DNA of 64,000 nt. Source: Corynebacterium suranareeae (GTDB lineage Bacteria > Actinomycetota > Actinomycetes > Mycobacteriales > Mycobacteriaceae). Location: contig NZ_AP017369.1 in assembly GCF_002355155.1 (NCBI RefSeq), positions 744,001-808,000 of the forward strand. The letters run 5' to 3'. The translations under genes and the position numbers were made by a program. The notes beneath the pieces were generated by a model, which saw only the letters and a program-made list of their open reading frames with translations, did not search any database and was not told where the DNA came from. Shown piece after piece: positions 9,050 through 19,059 of this stretch (position 1 is its first letter; every line of letters begins with the position of its first letter).

Positions 9050-9556
9050 ATGCCTACCCCTAAGAAGGGCGCCCGCCTCGGCGGATCCGCAAGCCACCAG
9101 AAGAAGATCCTCTCTAACCTGGCTGCATCTCTGTTCGAGCACGGCGCAATCAAGACCACCGATGCCAAGGCTAAGGCTCTGCGTCCATACGCTGAGAAGC
9201 TGATCACCAAGGCTAAGTCCGGTACCGTTGCGGATCGCCGTAACGTTCTTGCACTGGTTCCTAACAAGGAAGTTGTTGCATACCTGTTCAACGAGCTTGC
9301 ACCTAAGTTCGAGAACCGTGCAGGTGGTTACACCCGCATCATCAAGCTGGAGAACCGTAAGGGCGACAACGCTCCTATGTCCCAGATCTCCCTCGTTTTG
9401 GAGGAGACTGTCTCCGCAGAAGCATCCCGCGCAACCCGCGCAGCTGCTTCCAAGAAGGCTGCTGAAGAGGCTCAGGCTGAAGAGGCTGAGACCGAAGAGG
9501 TAGCAGAGGCTCCAGCTGAGGAGACCGCAACCGAAGAGGCTGCAGAAGAGAAGTAA
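9050..9556 (+). CDS. rplQ: 50S ribosomal protein L17 (bL17)
   Basis: Large-subunit protein near the exit tunnel, tied to rpoA in most bacteria. Residues 1-120 are the conserved L17 core ([20 protein letters not shown] and GGYTRIIKL). Residues about 125-168 are an Ala/Glu-rich acidic tail ([17 protein letters not shown]) typical of corynebacteria and mycobacteria; its length varies between strains. It is the last gene of the ribosomal/rpoA cluster before a terminator. Confidence 0.97.
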   Translation: MPTPKKGARLGGSASHQKKILSNLAASLFEHGAIKTTDAKAKALRPYAEKLITKAKSGTVADRRNVLALVPNKEVVAYLFNELAPKFENRAGGYTRIIKLENRKGDNAPMSQISLVLEETVSAEASRATRAAASKKAAEEAQAEEAETEEVAEAPAEETATEEAAEEK

Positions 9557-9576
9557 ATTTTCTCTAACTCCGCATT

Positions 9577-9618
9577 AAATGCTCGTAGTGAACAACGTTT
9601 ACTGCGGGCATTTTTTAT
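9577..9618 (+). terminator. Terminator after rplQ
   Basis: An imperfect stem of about 17 bp (9577-9593 with 9597-9613, G-U pairs included) with a 3-nt loop runs into TTTTTT. Confidence 0.8.
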
Positions 9619-9698
9619 ATATCTTTTCCCCGCCCGGCTGCAGCAAGCAGCTGTAAAGGTGGGGCGTGGCGTCGAAAAGCAAAAATAGAAGGGCAGAC

Positions 9699-10583
9699 AT
9701 GGACAATTCAACGGTGCGCATCCGGCTGGATCTGGCGTATGACGGCACGGATTTTCATGGCTGGGCGAAGCAGGGGACCAGCGAACTACGCACGGTGCAA
9801 AAAGTGTTGGAAGACAATTTGAGCATGGTGTTGCGTGAACCTGTTGAATTGACCGTGGCCGGGCGAACGGATGCGGGTGTGCATGCAGCTGGCCAGGTGG
9901 CGCATTTTGATGTTCCGGTGCAGGCTTTAGAGCAGCGCAGCATTGATGGCGATCCCACCAAATTGGTTAGGCGCCTGGGCAGGTTGCTGCCTGATGATAT
10001 TCGCGTGCACGGCGTACGTTTTGCCGAGCCCGGGTTTGACGCCCGGTTTTCCGCATTGCGCAGGCACTACGTGTATCGCATTACGACGCACCCTGCCGGC
10101 GCACTCCCAACCCGCCGGTATGACACGGCGCAGTGGCCAAAACCCGTGGACGTCGAGCGCATGCAATTAGCTGCCGATGCGTTGCTGGGCCTGCATGACT
10201 TCGTGGCGTTTTGTAAAGCAAAGCCCCACGCGACAACGGTGCGTGAATTACAAAAATTTGAATGGCGCGATGTATCCACTGATATCGAGCCACAGGTATA
10301 TGAAGCCCATGTGGTGGCAGATGCCTTTTGCTGGTCAATGGTGCGCTCGCTTGTTGGATCGTGCATGGCAGTGGGAGAGGGGCGACGATCATCCGGTTTT
10401 ACTGCAGAATTGCTAGATGCAAGTGAGCGCAGCCCGATGGTTCCTGTAGCACCTGCGAAAGGTTTAAGCCTGGTTGGCGTTGATTATCCAAGCGCTGATA
10501 AGTTACAGGAAAGAGCTCAGGAAACCCGGGCTGTCCGGGAGTTTCCTGACGTGTCCGCGAGCCTAAAACTAGAAGATCAATAA
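9699..10583 (+). CDS. truA: tRNA pseudouridine(38-40) synthase TruA
   Basis: Converts uridines 38-40 in the tRNA anticodon arm to pseudouridine. The catalytic Asp lies in GRTDAGVHAAGQVAHFD near residue 50, and the RRHYVYRI segment is typical. I prefer ATG 9699, which has AGAAGGG 6 nt upstream and gives 294 residues with the family start (VRIRLDLAYDGTDFHGW). GTG 9666 would add 11 residues and also has AAAGG before it, so it cannot be excluded. The 5' region contains the GGCGTCGAAAAGC motif at 9668-9680. Confidence 0.93.
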   Translation: MDNSTVRIRLDLAYDGTDFHGWAKQGTSELRTVQKVLEDNLSMVLREPVELTVAGRTDAGVHAAGQVAHFDVPVQALEQRSIDGDPTKLVRRLGRLLPDDIRVHGVRFAEPGFDARFSALRRHYVYRITTHPAGALPTRRYDTAQWPKPVDVERMQLAADALLGLHDFVAFCKAKPHATTVRELQKFEWRDVSTDIEPQVYEAHVVADAFCWSMVRSLVGSCMAVGEGRRSSGFTAELLDASERSPMVPVAPAKGLSLVGVDYPSADKLQERAQETRAVREFPDVSASLKLEDQ

Positions 10584-10686
10584 AAGGGACTAAACTCGTT
10601 TTTCGTATCTTTCAGTCATCACGGCTGTTTAGAAGACGCGCGCCACGAAATTGGCACAATCACAAGAAAGTGAAGTGGAAACCTAG

Positions 10687-13047
10687 ATGCTGACGACACT
10701 ATGGATTGCGGTGTTGGTTTTTACCGTTCCAGGATTGGTCGTCTCGTGGGTTTCTGGATTAAAAGTGCCGTGGGCTATCGCAGCGTCCATCCCCGCCACC
10801 TTTGGTATTTATGGTCTTTCCGCGTGGTTGCTAGGCATGTGGGAGATGCGTTTTGATCTCCACTCGGTAGTTATATCCACCTTGGTGTTCGCCGCAGTTG
10901 CTTTAGTATGGCGGCTGTTGTTTGCTGGCGGTTGGTTGTGGCGCAGGCGTAAAGCACGGATCCGTAGGCAAGCACTTGTAGAGGAAGAGCCTGCTGAAGA
11001 TTTGGATGTTTCGGCAGAAGAACCAGAAACCCCGCAACGCCGTGGTTTTTGGCGTTTTCTCTTTGATTACATGCGCACCGGTGGCATTTTAGACCACCGG
11101 TGGTTGCTCCCTGCAGCAGGTTCGATTGCTGGCGCATGGCTGATTATTGACCGAGCAGTGGACCTGCTTTTGAGCACCGAACATGGTTTGGGCGATATTG
11201 TCCAAGGCTGGGACGTGCACTGGCATGCCTCAACGGTGCGTTTCATTGACGAGACCGGTATCGCATCATCAACCATGATGGGGCAGCTGCGCAACATTGA
11301 AACGCAGCAAGACTTGTTCTATCCCAGCGCATGGCACGCAGGTGCCTGGGTGCTTTCTGATGTGGGCAACTTGACCATCGTTGAAGCCACCAACCTAACC
11401 GGTATTGTGCTGTCCGGTTTACTGCTGCCGTTGGCCATAACGTTGATTGCCTGGCGGATGATCAACAACCGTGGGTTAACAGCTCAGATCGGTGCAGGTC
11501 TTGCAGGATTAATCACCATGGCATCCCCGGTGTTGTTCTGGGTTGGCAACTACGTGGGAGCTTGGCCATATGTTGCAGCAATTGGTGCATCCGGCGTTGT
11601 GCTTGCGCTGTTTATGTCTACACCTGCGGTCCCGATCAGGATTTTTGCAGCTGCGCTGGCGTTCATGGGAATGTTCCAGCTGCACCCAGCTCCGGCAACA
11701 ATTGTGATCATGGCCTTGCTGCTGTGGTGGGTATTTAACCTTCTGGTAATTCCAAGCCGCAAAGTAAAGGGCTGGAAAGCAGGGATTGGCATCCGATTAA
11801 AGGATGTTTCAGTTCTAGCAATCACGGGCATCATTGGTGTGATTTTGATGCTGCCTCAGGTGATTTCCGGTTCCGAGCAAACAGAAGATGTGCTGTCTTA
11901 TTCCGCAGAGGAACAAGTCACCCGCGGTGAATCATGGCTGATGTCGATCTTCATGGAAACACGTCACGTTGATTTCTTTGGTGATATTGATATCACCCCA
12001 GTACTAGTCTTCGCTGCAATCGGTGGTGTGATTGCACTGATTTGGCGTGGCAACCTGTGGGCACCGCTGTTCTACTTTGCCAGCGTCGCGCTAACAGCGA
12101 ACTCTTTGAAGCCTTTTGACCAGCCGTGGGGTGATTGGCTCAATATTGTTGGTGGATTGCATTACTCCACTGGACACCGTTTGATCATGCCAGTAGCCCT
12201 ATTTACTTTTGCTGCTGCGGGCATCGGCATGGCTGCATTGATTCGGTTGATCTGCCTAGGTCCCATCAAGAAGTTCGCCGCTGTGTCCGGTGTGGTTTCT
12301 GTAGTGATGGCACTAGTTGTTTCAGTGCCATTGCAGTCATGGGCAAAGGACTTTGTGGAGCAAGGATCAGAAACCACGATTCTTGCACCACACAATGATG
12401 AACGCATGGTCAGCAACAATGACCTAGCTGCATGGGATTGGTTGATTAAGCAGCCAGGCGGTGCAGACATGAACATCATGGGTGATCCAGCAGATGGCAA
12501 TGGCTGGATGTACGCCTACAACGGCTTGCACTCAGTGGCTAGACACTACGCATGGCCAGCAGCAGGAGAAGGATCTGCAACAGCAATGTTGTTCTGGTGG
12601 CCACAACTACTTGGCGTGGGTACTGAAGAAAACCCAGACCAAGTCAATGATGTAGATCAAGCTGCTCGTGACCTCAACGTTGGTTACTTCATGATCAGCC
12701 CGTGGACGTTCTGGGACTTCCAGATCCCGAACTTCCGCCAGATTGATCTGCTATGGGAAACCCCAGGTGTGACACCGGTGTACAAGAAGGGCGACTCAGT
12801 GATCTTCGCAGTCAACGATATGTTCACCGACGCTGAACTTGATCAAATGCGTGCTCCTGGAAATTCCCCAGAGCCACTGCCAGAGCTCCCTACTTTGGGT
12901 GAGCTTGGTTTGGCAGAAAATGAAGATGAATGGGATCAGACCTATTACCATCGTCCAACGGTCCCAGCTGGCGAAATCCCTGAGTCAACGACAGATGAGG
13001 TTCTGTACGCACCAGATCCCACCAAACCTCACACGGTACCTAACTGA
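10687..13047 (+). CDS. Large multi-pass membrane protein (DUF6541 type)
   Basis: A 786-residue membrane protein with about 12-14 hydrophobic helices and a soluble C-terminal third (about 560-786). After three or four helices there is a charged loop rich in Arg and Glu (about 90-125). The motif QGWDVHWHASTVRFIDETG, followed by FYPSAWHAGAWVL, is characteristic of the actinobacterial DUF6541 group, which resembles GT-C glycosyltransferases. That suggests transfer of a lipid-linked sugar outside the membrane, but no substrate can be named. It converges with the GNAT gene with no gap: the stop codons abut at 13047/13048. Confidence 0.7.
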   Translation: MLTTLWIAVLVFTVPGLVVSWVSGLKVPWAIAASIPATFGIYGLSAWLLGMWEMRFDLHSVVISTLVFAAVALVWRLLFAGGWLWRRRKARIRRQALVEEEPAEDLDVSAEEPETPQRRGFWRFLFDYMRTGGILDHRWLLPAAGSIAGAWLIIDRAVDLLLSTEHGLGDIVQGWDVHWHASTVRFIDETGIASSTMMGQLRNIETQQDLFYPSAWHAGAWVLSDVGNLTIVEATNLTGIVLSGLLLPLAITLIAWRMINNRGLTAQIGAGLAGLITMASPVLFWVGNYVGAWPYVAAIGASGVVLALFMSTPAVPIRIFAAALAFMGMFQLHPAPATIVIMALLLWWVFNLLVIPSRKVKGWKAGIGIRLKDVSVLAITGIIGVILMLPQVISGSEQTEDVLSYSAEEQVTRGESWLMSIFMETRHVDFFGDIDITPVLVFAAIGGVIALIWRGNLWAPLFYFASVALTANSLKPFDQPWGDWLNIVGGLHYSTGHRLIMPVALFTFAAAGIGMAALIRLICLGPIKKFAAVSGVVSVVMALVVSVPLQSWAKDFVEQGSETTILAPHNDERMVSNNDLAAWDWLIKQPGGADMNIMGDPADGNGWMYAYNGLHSVARHYAWPAAGEGSATAMLFWWPQLLGVGTEENPDQVNDVDQAARDLNVGYFMISPWTFWDFQIPNFRQIDLLWETPGVTPVYKKGDSVIFAVNDMFTDAELDQMRAPGNSPEPLPELPTLGELGLAENEDEWDQTYYHRPTVPAGEIPESTTDEVLYAPDPTKPHTVPN

Positions 13048-13836
13048 TTACAAGGAGTATTCAGTAAAATACCCACAGTTGGTGAAACCTAGTTTTCGAT
13101 AAACAGGCTCACCATCTTCCGAGGCTTGCAACACGGCGGTGCCATAACCTAAATCGCGTGCAGCATGCAGCGTTGCCAAGGTGATGGCTCCGCCGAAGCC
13201 TTGTCGACGCTCACTTTCAAGCGTGGAGATATTGTAAATCCCGGCCACCCCTGAATGCAGGAAAGCTTCCGCCGAACACACTGCGCGGCCTTGAACATAG
13301 CCGACTAGATAGATCGCTGGTGAATCCTTAGCTAAAGCAAATTTTGCAGCTTCGGAATAGAAACGCCTCACAGTTTCAGCCGGTGGATTCCAATTCGCGG
13401 AAAGAACCGCAGCATAATCTTCTAACTCTTTAACAGTTGTCACGATTCGGATTTCTAAACCTTCAGCAGTTGCTTCAGGCAGCGGCTGGGTTAGATCTTT
13501 CCACATGCCGCCTTCGGTTTCAGATGCGCTCCACTGGGCTTTTTCCAGGAGTTCGCCGAGGTTTTCAGGAGTTGATGCTGGTCCGACCCACCAGGAAAAC
13601 GGACGTTGTGTGTTTTTAACGTAAGTGGTGGTTTCAGCAATGCGGTTGACTGCTGTGTTTGAGGTAAAACTAGCGCCTGCAATGATGTTGAAGGTGTCAT
13701 CATCAAGACCACTATCTGCAATGAGGAGATCATTGGTCTGCGTGATTGTTGCTCCATCAAGATGTCGGTGCAGATGGCAGGAATGTTTCGCCAGGTTGTT
13801 TTCTAATGCGCGTTGTAATTGAAGTAGATCGTTCAT
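13048..13836 (-). CDS. GNAT-family N-acetyltransferase
   Basis: 262 residues. The N-terminal half (about 1-120) is unassigned. The C-terminal half is a GNAT domain with the acetyl-CoA-binding motif A around [19 protein letters not shown] (about residues 190-215) and the terminal [16 protein letters not shown] typical of motif B. The acceptor is unknown. A candidate ECF promoter on the same strand lies about 670 nt upstream (14507-14533), with a repeat in between; whether it drives this gene is open. Confidence 0.75.
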   Translation of the reverse strand: MNDLLQLQRALENNLAKHSCHLHRHLDGATITQTNDLLIADSGLDDDTFNIIAGASFTSNTAVNRIAETTTYVKNTQRPFSWWVGPASTPENLGELLEKAQWSASETEGGMWKDLTQPLPEATAEGLEIRIVTTVKELEDYAAVLSANWNPPAETVRRFYSEAAKFALAKDSPAIYLVGYVQGRAVCSAEAFLHSGVAGIYNISTLESERRQGFGGAITLATLHAARDLGYGTAVLQASEDGEPVYRKLGFTNCGYFTEYSL

Positions 13837-13904
13837 GGAGCTTCATTCTATGATGCGCCGCATGACCTGTGGCTCAGGAGATGAAGAGCTGGTGCCAAAC
13901 AAAC

Positions 13905-14415
13905 CTAGGCACCGCCATATTCGACCAAAAATGTGTTTGCTGGATGCTTCCTTGGTCACCAGTGCTGGTTTTAAGATCTTGAAACCAGCGTAGGCGACCA
14001 AGAACTTCAATTCCCCAACCCTTTTTGGTCGCTATACAAAGTAAAGCAGGAGCCCTGAAAAGTAACGCACAAATCAGCAGCCATTGGGGGGACGGGGGCT
14101 AATAGCGGTGGCCAGATTGCAACTGTAGTTGGTTTGGGTCCTATAACCATCCGATAAACAGCACACACGACCAAATCCATAGGAGCTCACAAAATTCTTG
14201 GTCGCCAGATCAAATGTGCAGGCCCGGAAACGGTCGTATTTGACCAAAACTTGCTCTTGGAAGAGCTCGCTTGGTCTCTAAGTGAAGTGGGGTGGAAAAA
14301 CTGAGATTGAGCCCAGAAAAAGTGATTCCACAGATTCACTTCTAAGGCTCTTACAGGCCCTGGGTGATACAAACACTCATGTGGAATTTTCAGTGGCTTA
14401 AATGGCTTGTTAGAG
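13905..14415 (+). repeat. Intergenic repeat, module A (copy 2, extended)
   Basis: Non-coding. The hairpin part is duplicated: TTGGTC/GACCAA arms occur near 13,951-14,005 and again near 14,170-14,275. The tail follows (AAAAAGTGATTCCACAG, CTTCTAAGGCTCTTACAGG, GATACAAACACTCATGTGG). It shares a stretch of more than 20 bases with copy 1 at 4314-4335. Short readings inside it are shadows. The rest of the gap to eccB (14416-14633) holds the candidate ECF promoter and nothing else I can name. Confidence 0.7.
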
Positions 14416-14506
14416 GCATTCGTTAAAAATGATGGTTGGCCAACCGCAGGGGATTAAGCAGTATCGCGAAAATAGCGCATGACTTTAAAAAACCTACCCA
14501 TTGTTA

Positions 14507-14533
14507 GACTGCAAAATCCGCCATTTGGTTCCC
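14507..14533 (-). promoter_or_regulatory. Candidate ECF sigma promoter (site D), pointing left
   Basis: On the minus strand: GGGAACC (14533-14527), 16 nt, AGTC (14510-14507) followed by TAAC. Spacing and core are identical to the three sites upstream of eccC, the WXG100 pair and the 32.5 kb operon. It points away from eccB, into a gap with no clear gene before 13836. Confidence 0.55.
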
Positions 14534-14633
14534 TGAAAGGCCATTTTGAGAACTTTCCCACTTCGACTAGCCCCGTAACCTGGATTAGCACTAAGGTTCC
14601 AGCTCAAGGGGATTTTTAACGCTGGGGGAATAC

Positions 14634-15899
14634 ATGGCTGAAGGTATGTTGATGCCCACGACATCGGCGCAGGTGTCGGGGCATAAATTTCTAGTTCGGC
14701 GCATTGAGCACGGGCTGGTGATGGGCGATGTGCGCATGATTCATGATCCGTTGAGTAGGCGTCGCCGGGCGTTGATTTTTGGTGCAGTGGCGTGTGTGAT
14801 GCTGGCGGTGGGATCGTTGGCGTTGGCTATTTTTCGCCCGGCCATGGATCCGGCAGATGCGCCGTTGATTCGTTCGGAATCTGGGGCGCTTTTTGTTCAG
14901 CTTGATGGGGTGGTGCATCCGGTTGCCAATATGGCGTCAGCGCGGTTGATTTTGGGGGAACCTGTCGAGCCGGTCAATGCCAGCGATGTGATCATTACTG
15001 AGATGCCACGCGGGGTGCCGATGGGGTTGCCGGATGCACCGGGGATTTTTAGCACTCCAACAGATGAGGAGCCGGAGCGCGATTGGTTTGTGTGCCAGGA
15101 CGTTGGCACGGGGGACCTGCACGTTGTGGTCACTAGGGATGGGCTAGGGCCTACCCTAATTGCGGAAGGAAATGGGTGGCTGGGGGCGTCGAAAAGCGAA
15201 AACGGTGAGGTGAGCTGGCACCTGATCACCGCAGACGGACGCCGCGAATTGCCAGCGTGGGACAGCCCGCACGGGCGTATTATGCGCCGCTACCTGGGGA
15301 TTTCCGATCATACCCCGCGCATTTACCTCACCACCGAACTACTCAACGCGATCCCGGAGCGCAGCGCCATCGCCTTCCCAAACCCGCTACCTGAGCTTGT
15401 CGACGCCTTCCCCCGCAGCTGGTTACGCGCCGACGGGGCGCTCGCGGAGATCACGCTACTGCAGCGTGCTGTGCTTATCGACGCCGGCTCCAGTGTTTTC
15501 TCCGACCCCACCGCAGTCTTGGGCCTGCATCCAGATATCGATGCTTCATTACAGCTGCCCGCTGACACAGTTGCGTGGCAAGATTTATCCGGTGGTTTTG
15601 CCTGCGCGGACGGCGAAGGCCAGATGGGATTTTTGGAAACTTTAGAATCTGGTGTGGAGCTATCGGGGGATTCCCGCGCAAAAAGCTTTAGCACGCACAC
15701 TGGTGGGGCCGTGGGCGTGGACAGCGGATTCGGCTACTACGTGGTCTCTGATGTTGGGCTAACGCATGCTGTTTCTAGTGGTGAAGAAATGGTGGCATTG
15801 GGGTTAATGGATGTTGATGTCGTGCCGTGGAGCGTATTGAGGTTGCTGCCGCAGGGGAGTGAACTGAGCCGGAAAACTGCACTCGCGCCTGCATATTAA
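14634..15899 (+). CDS. eccB: Type VII secretion core protein EccB
   Basis: Single-pass membrane protein of the ESX/type VII secretion complex; its large C-terminal part lies outside the cytoplasmic membrane. The N terminus carries the EccB hallmark PTTSAQVSGHKFLVRRIEHG and a VMGDVRMIHDPLSRR segment. One transmembrane helix spans about 46-67. At 421 residues it is shorter than mycobacterial EccB proteins (about 480-500), as expected for ESX-4-like systems. GGGGGAA precedes the ATG; later in-frame ATGs at 14646 and 14652 are possible. Three copies of GCGTCGANAAGC lie inside the gene. It is separated from mycP-eccD by unrelated genes. Confidence 0.9.
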   Translation: MAEGMLMPTTSAQVSGHKFLVRRIEHGLVMGDVRMIHDPLSRRRRALIFGAVACVMLAVGSLALAIFRPAMDPADAPLIRSESGALFVQLDGVVHPVANMASARLILGEPVEPVNASDVIITEMPRGVPMGLPDAPGIFSTPTDEEPERDWFVCQDVGTGDLHVVVTRDGLGPTLIAEGNGWLGASKSENGEVSWHLITADGRRELPAWDSPHGRIMRRYLGISDHTPRIYLTTELLNAIPERSAIAFPNPLPELVDAFPRSWLRADGALAEITLLQRAVLIDAGSSVFSDPTAVLGLHPDIDASLQLPADTVAWQDLSGGFACADGEGQMGFLETLESGVELSGDSRAKSFSTHTGGAVGVDSGFGYYVVSDVGLTHAVSSGEEMVALGLMDVDVVPWSVLRLLPQGSELSRKTALAPAY

Positions 15900-15917
15900 A
15901 GAGTATGGTGGCCTTAC

Positions 15918-17465
15918 ATGAGTGCATTAGTTGACCCGGACAGTACTTTTTTAAAGACCATCGGAAAACTGAGCAACAGCTTGTCCATTGGTCGAGGGGT
16001 GGATCAAAAAGAAGTAATCCCCAAAGGTTGGAACGCCCATTGGGAAGCCGTGAGGAAACTGAAAAAAAGCTTTTCCGGGATTCCCGATGGCCAGCGGGTG
16101 CGGTTAGCCAAGAAAACTTCCAACCTTTTCCGAGGACGATCTGATTCAGGTGTCGGCTTAGATGTATCGGGCCTTGCCGGGGTTATTGCCATTGACCCCA
16201 TCAACGCCACTGCTGATGTGCAAGGCATGTGCACGTATGAAGATCTAGTCGATGCCACGTTAAGTTATGGGCTGATGCCTTTGGTCGTGCCCCAACTAAA
16301 AACCATCACCTTAGGTGGTGCGGTGACTGGAATGGGTGTGGAATCCACCTCTTTCCGCAACGGACTGCCACACGAATCCGTGTTGGAGATGGACATTTTT
16401 ACTGGCACTGGGGAGATCGTGACGTGCTCGCCAACCCAGAACGTGGATCTTTACCGAGGCTTTCCCAACTCATATGGTTCACTTGGCTATGCAGTCCGGC
16501 TAAAAATTGAACTTGAACCGGTCCAAGATTATGTGCAGCTGCGCCATGTTCGCTTTAACGATCTGGAGTCGTTGACCACAACTCTTGAAGAGGTTTCAAC
16601 TTCAAAGGAATTTGATGACCAGCCAGTTGATTATTTAGACGGCGTGGTATTTTCACCCACCGAAGCCTACTTGGTTTTAGGTACCCAAACCTCTCAACCT
16701 GGGCCTACCAGCGATTACACCAGGGACACAAGCTACTACCGTTCCCTGCAGCACCCAGAAGGTGTTTTATACGATCGCCTCACCATCCGCGATTACATCT
16801 GGCGTTGGGACACCGATTGGTTCTGGTGCTCCCGAGCCTTTGGCACCCAAAACCCAGTGGTGCGCAAATTCTGGCCTAGAGATCTTCTGCGGTCAAGCTT
16901 CTATTGGAAAATCATTGGTTGGGATAGGAAATATTCCATCGCAGACCGCTTGGAAGCCCGCAAAGGCCGGCCTGCCCGGGAACGTGTTGTGCAAGACGTA
17001 GAAGTCACAGTGGATAAACTTCCCGAATTCCTTGAGTGGTTTTTTGCCTCCTGTGAGATCGAACCCGTGTGGCTGTGCCCAATCAAACTACGGGACACTT
17101 CCGAGGTAGCCGTTGAATCTGGGGAAATTTTAAATTCCCAAGATGCCCTTGATGCCGGTGCTGATGAACACCCGTGGCCGCTGTATCCCCTTAAAAAGGA
17201 CGTGCTGTGGGTCAATATCGGATTTTGGTCATCAGTTCCTGTTGATCTGATGGGCTCCGATGCACGAGAGGGAGCATTTAACAGAGAGATTGAACGCGTC
17301 ATGGCAGAGCTAGGCGGACATAAATCGCTGTACTCCGAGGCGTTTTACACCAGGGAAGACTTTGAACAGCTCTATGGCGGAAAGATCCCCACACTGTTGA
17401 AGAAACGTTGGGATCCTGACAGCCGATTCCCTGGTTTATATGAAAAGACCGTAAAAGGAGCCTAA
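15918..17465 (+). CDS. tmsA: FAD-linked oxidoreductase, likely methylene-fatty-acid reductase (TmsA type)
   Basis: 515 residues with a PCMH-type FAD-binding domain: DVSGLAGVIAIDPINATADV and TLGGAVTGMGVESTSFRNG (about residues 75-150) place the cofactor. The C-terminal half resembles DWARF1/sterol-reductase-like enzymes. The gene lies directly upstream of a cyclopropane-synthase-like methyltransferase. In actinobacteria this pair (TmsA/TmsB, also BfaA/UfaA1-type) makes 10-methyl branched fatty acids such as tuberculostearic acid: TmsB adds a methylene group and TmsA reduces it. The assignment rests on family plus the pairing. Whether this strain makes such lipids is not shown here. Confidence 0.72.
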   Translation: MSALVDPDSTFLKTIGKLSNSLSIGRGVDQKEVIPKGWNAHWEAVRKLKKSFSGIPDGQRVRLAKKTSNLFRGRSDSGVGLDVSGLAGVIAIDPINATADVQGMCTYEDLVDATLSYGLMPLVVPQLKTITLGGAVTGMGVESTSFRNGLPHESVLEMDIFTGTGEIVTCSPTQNVDLYRGFPNSYGSLGYAVRLKIELEPVQDYVQLRHVRFNDLESLTTTLEEVSTSKEFDDQPVDYLDGVVFSPTEAYLVLGTQTSQPGPTSDYTRDTSYYRSLQHPEGVLYDRLTIRDYIWRWDTDWFWCSRAFGTQNPVVRKFWPRDLLRSSFYWKIIGWDRKYSIADRLEARKGRPARERVVQDVEVTVDKLPEFLEWFFASCEIEPVWLCPIKLRDTSEVAVESGEILNSQDALDAGADEHPWPLYPLKKDVLWVNIGFWSSVPVDLMGSDAREGAFNREIERVMAELGGHKSLYSEAFYTREDFEQLYGGKIPTLLKKRWDPDSRFPGLYEKTVKGA

Positions 17466-17552
17466 GATCGCTCACTGTAGGTAGAGGCTCGTGGTCACTA
17501 CTGGTGGCCACAAAAATATGCCGATAATTACACAAAGAGAAAGCACAGAATT

Positions 17553-18860
17553 ATGAGTAACGCCGTAGCGCAGGACCTCATGACCATCGCCGACATCGTC
17601 GAGGCCACGACCACTGCACCCCTTCCATTCCACATCACTGCTTTTGATGGAAGCTCAACTGGTCCTGAAGATGCTCCCTACCAGCTGCATGTTGCTAACA
17701 CCGATGCAGTATCTTATATCGCAACCGCCCCAGGTGACCTGGGATTAGCACGCGCCTACCTCATGGGTGATCTGATCGTTAAAGGTGAACACCCCGCGCA
17801 TCCTTACGGCATTTTCGATGCTCTGCAAGAGTTCTACCACTGCTTTAAACGCCCAGACGCATCCACCACGTTGATGATCATGCGGACGTTGCGCAAGATG
17901 AACGCCCTAAAGTTCCAAGAAATCCCACCAATGGAACAAGCACCCGCATGGCGCAAAGCACTGATCAATGGGCTTGCCTCCAGGCATTCAAAATCTAGAG
18001 ACAAAAAAGCCATTAGCTACCACTACGATGTGGGCAACGAGTTCTACTCACTGTTTTTAGATGAGTCCATGACTTATACCTGCGCGTATTACCCAACACC
18101 AGAAGCAACCCTGGAAGAGGCCCAAGAAAACAAATACCGCCTTATCTTTGAAAAGCTGCGCCTCAAAGAAGGAGATCGCCTCCTTGATGTGGGATGCGGC
18201 TGGGGTGGAATGGTGCGCTACGCCGCCAAACACGGTGTGAAAGCAATCGGTGTCACCTTATCTGAACAGCAATATTTGTGGGGCCAGGAAGAAATTAAAC
18301 GTCAAGGACTAGAAGACCTGGCAGAAGTTCGCTTCATGGATTACCGCGATGTACCCGAATCTGATTTTGATGCGATCTCAGCCATCGGTGTCATCGAGCA
18401 TGTTGGTGTGAACAATTATCCTTCCTACTTTGAGAAACTCAGCAGCAAACTCAAACCAGGTGGGTTGATGCTCAATCACGGAATCACCTACCCAGACAAC
18501 CGACGCCGCCAGGCTGGTGCGTTTATCGATCGCTATATTTTCCCAGACGGTGAACTCACCGGCTCTGGCACCGTCATCAAACACATGCAGGACAACGGAT
18601 TTGAGGTACTGCATGAAGAAAACTTACGTTTTGATTACCAACGCACGCTTAGTGCATGGTGCGAAAACCTCAAAGAAAACTGGGATGAAGCAGTAGCTCT
18701 TGCTGGTGAACCCACCGCCCGTCTTTTTGGTTTATACATGGCAGGTTCAGAATGGGGATTTGCCCACAATATTGTTCAGCTCCACCAAGTGCTGGGAGTG
18801 AAACTCCATGAGCAGGGAAGTCGCGGAGAAGTTCCTGAAAGAATGTGGTGGACTGTCTAA
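17553..18860 (+). CDS. tmsB: SAM-dependent fatty-acyl methyltransferase (cyclopropane synthase family, TmsB type)
   Basis: 435 residues. The SAM-binding loop is LLDVGCGWGGMVRYAAKHGV (about residues 210-230). Upstream stands the family motif KAISYHYDVGNEFYSLFLDE, and later GVIEHVGVNNYPSYFEKL. The family puts a methylene group on the double bond of phospholipid acyl chains. The neighbouring FAD enzyme makes 10-methyl fatty acid synthesis more likely than cyclopropane formation. 87 nt separate it from tmsA. A short 7-bp hairpin (18862-18878) follows the stop but lacks a T-run. Confidence 0.82.
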   Translation: MSNAVAQDLMTIADIVEATTTAPLPFHITAFDGSSTGPEDAPYQLHVANTDAVSYIATAPGDLGLARAYLMGDLIVKGEHPAHPYGIFDALQEFYHCFKRPDASTTLMIMRTLRKMNALKFQEIPPMEQAPAWRKALINGLASRHSKSRDKKAISYHYDVGNEFYSLFLDESMTYTCAYYPTPEATLEEAQENKYRLIFEKLRLKEGDRLLDVGCGWGGMVRYAAKHGVKAIGVTLSEQQYLWGQEEIKRQGLEDLAEVRFMDYRDVPESDFDAISAIGVIEHVGVNNYPSYFEKLSSKLKPGGLMLNHGITYPDNRRRQAGAFIDRYIFPDGELTGSGTVIKHMQDNGFEVLHEENLRFDYQRTLSAWCENLKENWDEAVALAGEPTARLFGLYMAGSEWGFAHNIVQLHQVLGVKLHEQGSRGEVPERMWWTV

Positions 18861-19059
18861 ACAAACAATCTTTGTTTGAAAATCTGCTAGGGACAGGTGC
18901 TAATTGTGGGTAAACTCGATTAGCAATTAGCGACTGTCCTTTTCCCGCGTGCTTTTGCAGCCATACAACATATTTCAGGATGCATCTTTACTTATGCCCA
19001 TGTCACCATTGATGTTTAGTGAGGTTTCCTTTTTGAGCACGGGGATATTCAATTAACCC

